From assembly GCA_947589525.1 (NCBI GenBank), contig CANQAW010000003.1, positions 1 through 25,906 of the forward strand: a stretch of DNA of 25,906 bases, read 5' to 3'. Below are positions 23,337 to 25,906 of this stretch, piece after piece. Origin of the DNA: Candidatus Gastranaerophilales bacterium (GTDB lineage: Bacteria > Cyanobacteriota > Vampirovibrionia > Gastranaerophilales > Gastranaerophilaceae). The notes below the pieces were generated by a model. That model saw only the letters and a program-made list of their open reading frames with translations, ran no database searches and was not told the origin of the DNA. The position numbers and the translations under genes were made by a program. Each line of letters opens with the position of its first letter. Position 1 is the first letter of the stretch.

Positions 23337-24209
23337 TTAAACCTTATCAAGTACTTTTACGACTTCGTATAGATTAATTCTGTTTGATTTGCCCCTGATT
23401 AATACATTGTTAATTGCAATAACATCAACATTTGATTTTACTCTTTGATATGTTTGTTCGCTTACCAAAAAATGTGTTTTATAAACTTTATTGTAATTTT
23501 CAATTCTGCTTGCAGTATTAACGGTATCGCCTATAACGGTGTATTCAAGCCTGTCTTTAGAGCCGACATTTCCTATAAAAACGTCGCCTGACGAAATTCC
23601 TATTCCCACTTCAATTTTTGGTTTTCCTTCTTCAAGCCATTTTTCCTGCAAATGTTTGACTTTTTTAAGTATTTTATTGGCGCATAAAACAGCATCAAGC
23701 GCATGGTTTTTTGTTTTTTTGGGTTCGCCGAAAATTGCTAAAATAGCATCTCCCATAAACTTATTTAAAACACCGTTATGGCTTTCTATAATCGGAACAA
23801 GCGCTCCGAAATATTCGTTTAAAATTTCCGTTGTTGAATTAGCATCCATTGATTCCGATATTGAAGTAAAATTTCTGATGTCCGCAAAAAGAATGGTAAT
23901 ATCCGCTCTTTTTCCCCCGAGAGAAAGATTGTCAATGTTTTTTACGACATTTTGCATGACATCATAGGAGAGATATTTCCCCAGAGCCTTTTGAATTTTG
24001 TTTTTTGTGTTATCCGCAATAAAATATTTTCTCAAATATATACTTAAAAATATGCCGAAAATTGCTATTGAACCAAAAATTAAAGCATAAGGGCCGTTTG
24101 GCACAACGGAAGAAATGCTTGATTTTATATCGGTTAAAAGCAAAAACTTAAATCCGACAGCTGCTGTTAAGATTAAAAACAGAATTGAAATTTTTTTCTT
24201 AAACTCCAT
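23337..24209 (-). CDS. Membrane-anchored class III adenylate cyclase
   Basis: Synthesises cAMP from ATP. The protein (290 residues) has two N-terminal membrane helices (about 7-26 and 41-60) enclosing a very short external loop, a linker, and a cyclase domain (about 95-285). Catalytic residues are complete: metal-binding Asp110 (ILFADIRNFTSIS) and Asp154 (NKFMGDAILAIFG), adenine-selecting Lys150 and Asp228, and transition-state Asn231 and Arg235 (VIGDTVNTASRIE). The Lys/Asp pair favours ATP over GTP. No sensor domain such as CHASE2 or HAMP is large enough to fit, so the input is unclear. A strong terminator precedes it and the ATG has no SD; TATAAA at 24218-24223 (minus) suggests its own, possibly leaderless, promoter. 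recG follows directly. Confidence 0.95.
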   Translation of the reverse strand: MEFKKKISILFLILTAAVGFKFLLLTDIKSSISSVVPNGPYALIFGSIAIFGIFLSIYLRKYFIADNTKNKIQKALGKYLSYDVMQNVVKNIDNLSLGGKRADITILFADIRNFTSISESMDANSTTEILNEYFGALVPIIESHNGVLNKFMGDAILAIFGEPKKTKNHALDAVLCANKILKKVKHLQEKWLEEGKPKIEVGIGISSGDVFIGNVGSKDRLEYTVIGDTVNTASRIENYNKVYKTHFLVSEQTYQRVKSNVDVIAINNVLIRGKSNRINLYEVVKVLDKV

Positions 24210-24217
24210 GACAATAT

Positions 24218-24223
24218 TTTATA
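24218..24223 (-). promoter_or_regulatory. Possible -10 of the cyclase-recG unit (leaderless)
   Basis: On the minus strand TATAAA lies 8 bases before the cyclase ATG, with TG two bases upstream of it. The place of a -35 is taken by the terminator at 24236-24272, and there is no SD. Confidence 0.4.
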
Positions 24224-24235
24224 ATCATTTTAAAA

Positions 24236-24272
24236 AAAATAAAAGCAGGGATTTTTATCCTGCTTTTATTTT
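24236..24272 (-). terminator. Strong terminator after the response regulator gene
   Basis: A 14-bp perfect stem (24236-24249 with 24259-24272, core AAAAGCAGG/CCTGCTTTT) with a 9-base loop. On the minus strand it is followed by a run of T. It lies just past the response regulator stop at 24280 and could work in both directions. Confidence 0.9.
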
Positions 24273-24279
24273 AATTTAT

Positions 24280-24975
24280 TTAAACAGATACAATTCCTTC
24301 TTTTATTGCCTTTACGGCAGCTTGAACACGGTCATCCACGCATAACTTTTGTAAAATTGAACAAACGTGTGCTTTTGCCGTGTGGACTGAAACAATTAGC
24401 TCCTGCGCTATTTGAGTGTTTGATTTTCCTTGAACGAGAAGTTTTAAAACCTCGTTTTCCCTCTCGGTTAATTTAGTTTTAGCTTCAGCGGAAGAATTAA
24501 CCGAAGCAATCTGCATGTTTTCGGGTTTTGGGAAAAATTTAAGAGCAAGATGAGCTATGTTTGAATCAAGCCAGCATGCACCTTTTGCAACATTTTTAAT
24601 AACATTTGATAAAGTAACGGGGTCAATATCTTTAAGGCAGTATCCGCTTGCTCCGCACCCCAGAGAAGCTATGACTTCTTCTTCTCTGTCGTGCGAAGTT
24701 AAGATTATAACTTTTGTGTCGGGACTAATCATTTTAACTTTTTGAGTAGCTTCTAAGCCGTTAATCCCCGGCAGACCCAAATCCATCAAAACAACATCCG
24801 GTTTTTCTTTTTTGATTAATTCCAATCCCGCTTCAGCGTTTTGCGCTTCCGCTACTACATTTATGCTGTCAATTTCATTTAGTGCATATCTTAATCCTAC
24901 TCTTGTTAACTTATAATCCTCAACTATGATTACTTTAATTTCTTTTTGCGCCTTGAGCGTTGTTTGTTGACACAT
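24280..24975 (-). CDS. NarL/LuxR-family response regulator
   Basis: DNA-binding response regulator of 231 residues. The receiver domain (about 13-130) has acidic residues Glu19 and Asp20, phosphoacceptor Asp65 (LMDLGLPG), Thr93 and Lys115 (CLKDIDP), so it should respond to phosphorylation. A linker precedes a LuxR-type helix-turn-helix (about 165-228: LTERENEVLKLLVQGKSNTQIA, then VSVHTAKAHVCSIL). No histidine kinase is adjacent, so its partner is elsewhere. SD AAGGA precedes the ATG. Upstream (25032-25081) are two identical 10-bp repeats around a 14-bp palindrome, plausible sites for self-regulation. A strong terminator ends the unit. Confidence 0.95.
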   Translation of the reverse strand: MCQQTTLKAQKEIKVIIVEDYKLTRVGLRYALNEIDSINVVAEAQNAEAGLELIKKEKPDVVLMDLGLPGINGLEATQKVKMISPDTKVIILTSHDREEEVIASLGCGASGYCLKDIDPVTLSNVIKNVAKGACWLDSNIAHLALKFFPKPENMQIASVNSSAEAKTKLTERENEVLKLLVQGKSNTQIAQELIVSVHTAKAHVCSILQKLCVDDRVQAAVKAIKEGIVSV

Positions 24976-25031
24976 TAATTAATCCTTTCTTTAATTCAAA
25001 TTTATGGATTAATACTAACCTATATATAATT

Positions 25032-25081
25032 ATCGGGTAATTAGTCTTTTGTCTATAATGCGCATTATCCAATCGGGTAAT
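25032..25081. promoter_or_regulatory. Operator-like array upstream of the response regulator
   Basis: Two direct copies of ATCGGGTAAT (25032-25041 and 25072-25081) are exactly 40 bp apart. They flank a perfect 14-bp palindrome, ATAATGCGCATTAT (25055-25068). The only gene reading away from this region is the response regulator (ATG at 24975), since the upstream gene ends at the terminator 25084-25114. TATATA near 25021-25028 (minus) may be its -10, with no consensus -35, as expected for an activated promoter. Confidence 0.6.
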
Positions 25082-25083
25082 AT

Positions 25084-25114
25084 AAATAAAGTGCGGATTT
25101 TGCGCACTTTATTT
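25084..25114 (-). terminator. Terminator after the Cys-rich secreted protein gene
   Basis: A 12-bp stem (25084-25095 with 25103-25114; core AAAGTGCG/CGCACTTT) with a 7-base loop. The stop codon of the gene lies in the stem. On the minus strand the stem ends in A/T-rich sequence without a long T run. Confidence 0.75.
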
Positions 25115-25711
25115 TGTATGGCAATCACTGCATGGAAGCTTATAAATACAGGAGTATTTAAATATTTTTTTCATTTTTTTCTTTTCGTGACGGCAGAATT
25201 TTTTAAGCTCTCTGTTTTGGTCTTTGCATAAAACTTCTTTTATATCGTTTTTGAATGTTTTAGACCTTTCTTTAACATCTTTTTTCAATTCTTTTAAAAC
25301 GTTTATCTGGTCTTTATAGCAATCGTTTCCGCATTCAATCATTTCAAGAAGTTTGTTTTTTTGAGTTCTGTATCTTGAATGATAAACTTCTAAATCTGAC
25401 TTGTAGCTTTTATATAAAGTATCAATGCAGGTTTCTTGTTTGGATGTCAAACACAGCGCTTGTTTTAATTTAATAAATTCTCTGTCAAAAAAACATTGGT
25501 TATAAGTGCAGTATTCATCATCATCTAAAAGGCTTTTGTCTGCTTTTTTGCAGGTTTGTTCAATATCACAGGGGCTTTTTTCAATTTGTTTTTGACATTC
25601 ACAGTCATTTTTGACACTGTCGCATTTTGAGCAATCCGCATAACTTGTGCAGGTTAAAAGTGAAAAAGCTAAAAATGTTGCAAATAAAGGCGATAGCAAT
25701 AATTTTTTCAT
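25109..25711 (-). CDS. Cys-rich secreted protein, Spy/CpxP-like helical type
   Basis: The protein has 200 residues. A signal peptide (MKKLLLSPLFATFLAFSLL) has likely cleavage after SYA (residue 25). The mature part has 17 Cys, an odd number, with dense pairs near the N-terminus (Cys27, 30, 37, 39). The rest is a charged helical array. LCLTSKQ (86-92) resembles the LTxxQ motif of Spy/CpxP-type periplasmic chaperones, and LCKDQNRELKKF (161-172) may be a second, degenerate copy. The C-terminus reads PCSDCHTK, which contains CxxCH, the c-type heme attachment motif. This may be chance, since no other heme features are seen. An AAAGG SD precedes the ATG, and a terminator follows. The family call is tentative; secretion is confident. 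Confidence 0.88.
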   Translation of the reverse strand: MKKLLLSPLFATFLAFSLLTCTSYADCSKCDSVKNDCECQKQIEKSPCDIEQTCKKADKSLLDDDEYCTYNQCFFDREFIKLKQALCLTSKQETCIDTLYKSYKSDLEVYHSRYRTQKNKLLEMIECGNDCYKDQINVLKELKKDVKERSKTFKNDIKEVLCKDQNRELKKFCRHEKKKMKKIFKYSCIYKLPCSDCHTK

Positions 25712-25804
25712 ATTTTACCTTTCAAAACTACATTTAAAAGATAAATCTTTAAAAATTTTTTTCATTACCTGATTTTGCTATTTTTAAATTTTGTAAAAAA
25801 ACAT

Positions 25805-25833
25805 TTGACGTTAAAATTTGTTCTTGTTATAGT
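25805..25833 (+). promoter_or_regulatory. Strong promoter of the tRNA-Lys gene
   Basis: The -35 TTGACG (25805-25810, 5/6) and -10 TATAGT (25828-25833, 5/6) are exactly 17 bp apart, with TGT before the -10 (extended -10). Predicted start is near 25840, about 19 bases before the tRNA. Confidence 0.85.
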
Positions 25834-25858
25834 GAATAAGCAATTAAATTTTAAATTT

Positions 25859-25906
25859 GCGTCTGTAGCTCAGCAGGTAGAGCACTCCCCTTTTAAGGGA
25901 TAGGTC
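25859..25906 (+). tRNA. tRNA-Lys (anticodon TTT), 5' part
   Basis: The sequence folds as the first 48 positions of a tRNA: acceptor 5' strand GCGTCTG, T8-A9, D stem GCTC/GAGC with loop AGCAGGTA, and an anticodon stem CTCCC/GGGAT around loop CTTTTAA with anticodon TTT. The outermost anticodon-stem pair is C-T, a mismatch. The variable loop AGGTC ends at the window edge; the T arm and acceptor 3' strand are outside. Confidence 0.9.

Noticed and set aside
23335..23350. TTG start for recG at 23350
   Set aside because: It would overlap the cyclase gene and has no SD; ATG 23335 has AAGG at good spacing.
25741..25775. Hairpin AAAGAT/ATCTTT upstream of the Cys-rich gene as terminator or operator
   Set aside because: The loop would be only two bases, and A/T-rich sequence gives such short inverted repeats by chance.
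1..25906. CRISPR array, rRNA, prophage genes
   Set aside because: No regularly spaced repeats, rRNA sequence or phage structural genes were seen on either strand.

Overview
This is an AT-rich bacterial chromosomal segment (about one-third G+C by eye). It uses the standard code, Sec signal peptides, and clear -35/-10 promoters and Shine-Dalgarno (SD) sites. The gene style (long RecG, NarL-type regulator, hydrogenase-4-like membrane complex, spermidine synthase) and the base composition would fit a gut Gastranaerophilales (Melainabacteria/Vampirovibrionia) genome or a similar AT-rich uncultured lineage. That assignment is an impression and was not tested. No gene-free stretch exceeds 300 bases.

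Layout. 1-2754 (minus): DNA polymerase I followed by the start of a secreted protein cut by the window edge. 2854-3127: a promoter, a 59-codon gene missed by length cut-offs, and a terminator. 3144-4981 (plus): ribE and ribBA of riboflavin synthesis. 5218-5688 (plus): a small RipA-like membrane protein. 5690-12905 (minus): a compact six-gene operon, hyfB-C-E-F-G-I, for a complex I/hydrogenase-4-like membrane complex. Its large subunit lacks the CxxC motifs that hold the NiFe site, so it looks like an Ehr (energy-converting hydrogenase-related) complex and probably not a working hydrogenase. 13030-15296 (minus): glmS and a hydrophilic hypothetical gene, each with its own promoter. 15400-18336 (minus): speE, aroA and a tail-anchored HEPN/DUF4145-like protein.

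18337-20950 (plus): a promoter region in which the divergent speE and 18408 promoters occupy the same bases in mirror image. It is followed by a 96-residue hypothetical protein, the GTPase engB, an unrecognised 455-residue protein, and an exact 194-bp copy of the engB 3' end. The repeat arrangement marks a small islet inserted between engB and recG, unless it is an assembly artefact. 20951-24209 (minus): recG and a membrane-anchored class III adenylate cyclase. 24280-25711 (minus): a NarL/LuxR response regulator with an elaborate repeat-plus-palindrome promoter, and a Cys-rich secreted protein. 25805-end: a strong promoter and the 5' part of tRNA-Lys(UUU).

Most genes are housekeeping. The points most worth a second look are the ligand-less hydrogenase-like complex with a one-cluster ferredoxin domain fused to its small subunit, the engB islet, the mirror-image promoter pair, the operator-like array upstream of the response regulator, and a recurring layout in which an extended -10 lies 6-8 bases before an ATG that has no SD (candidate leaderless mRNAs).
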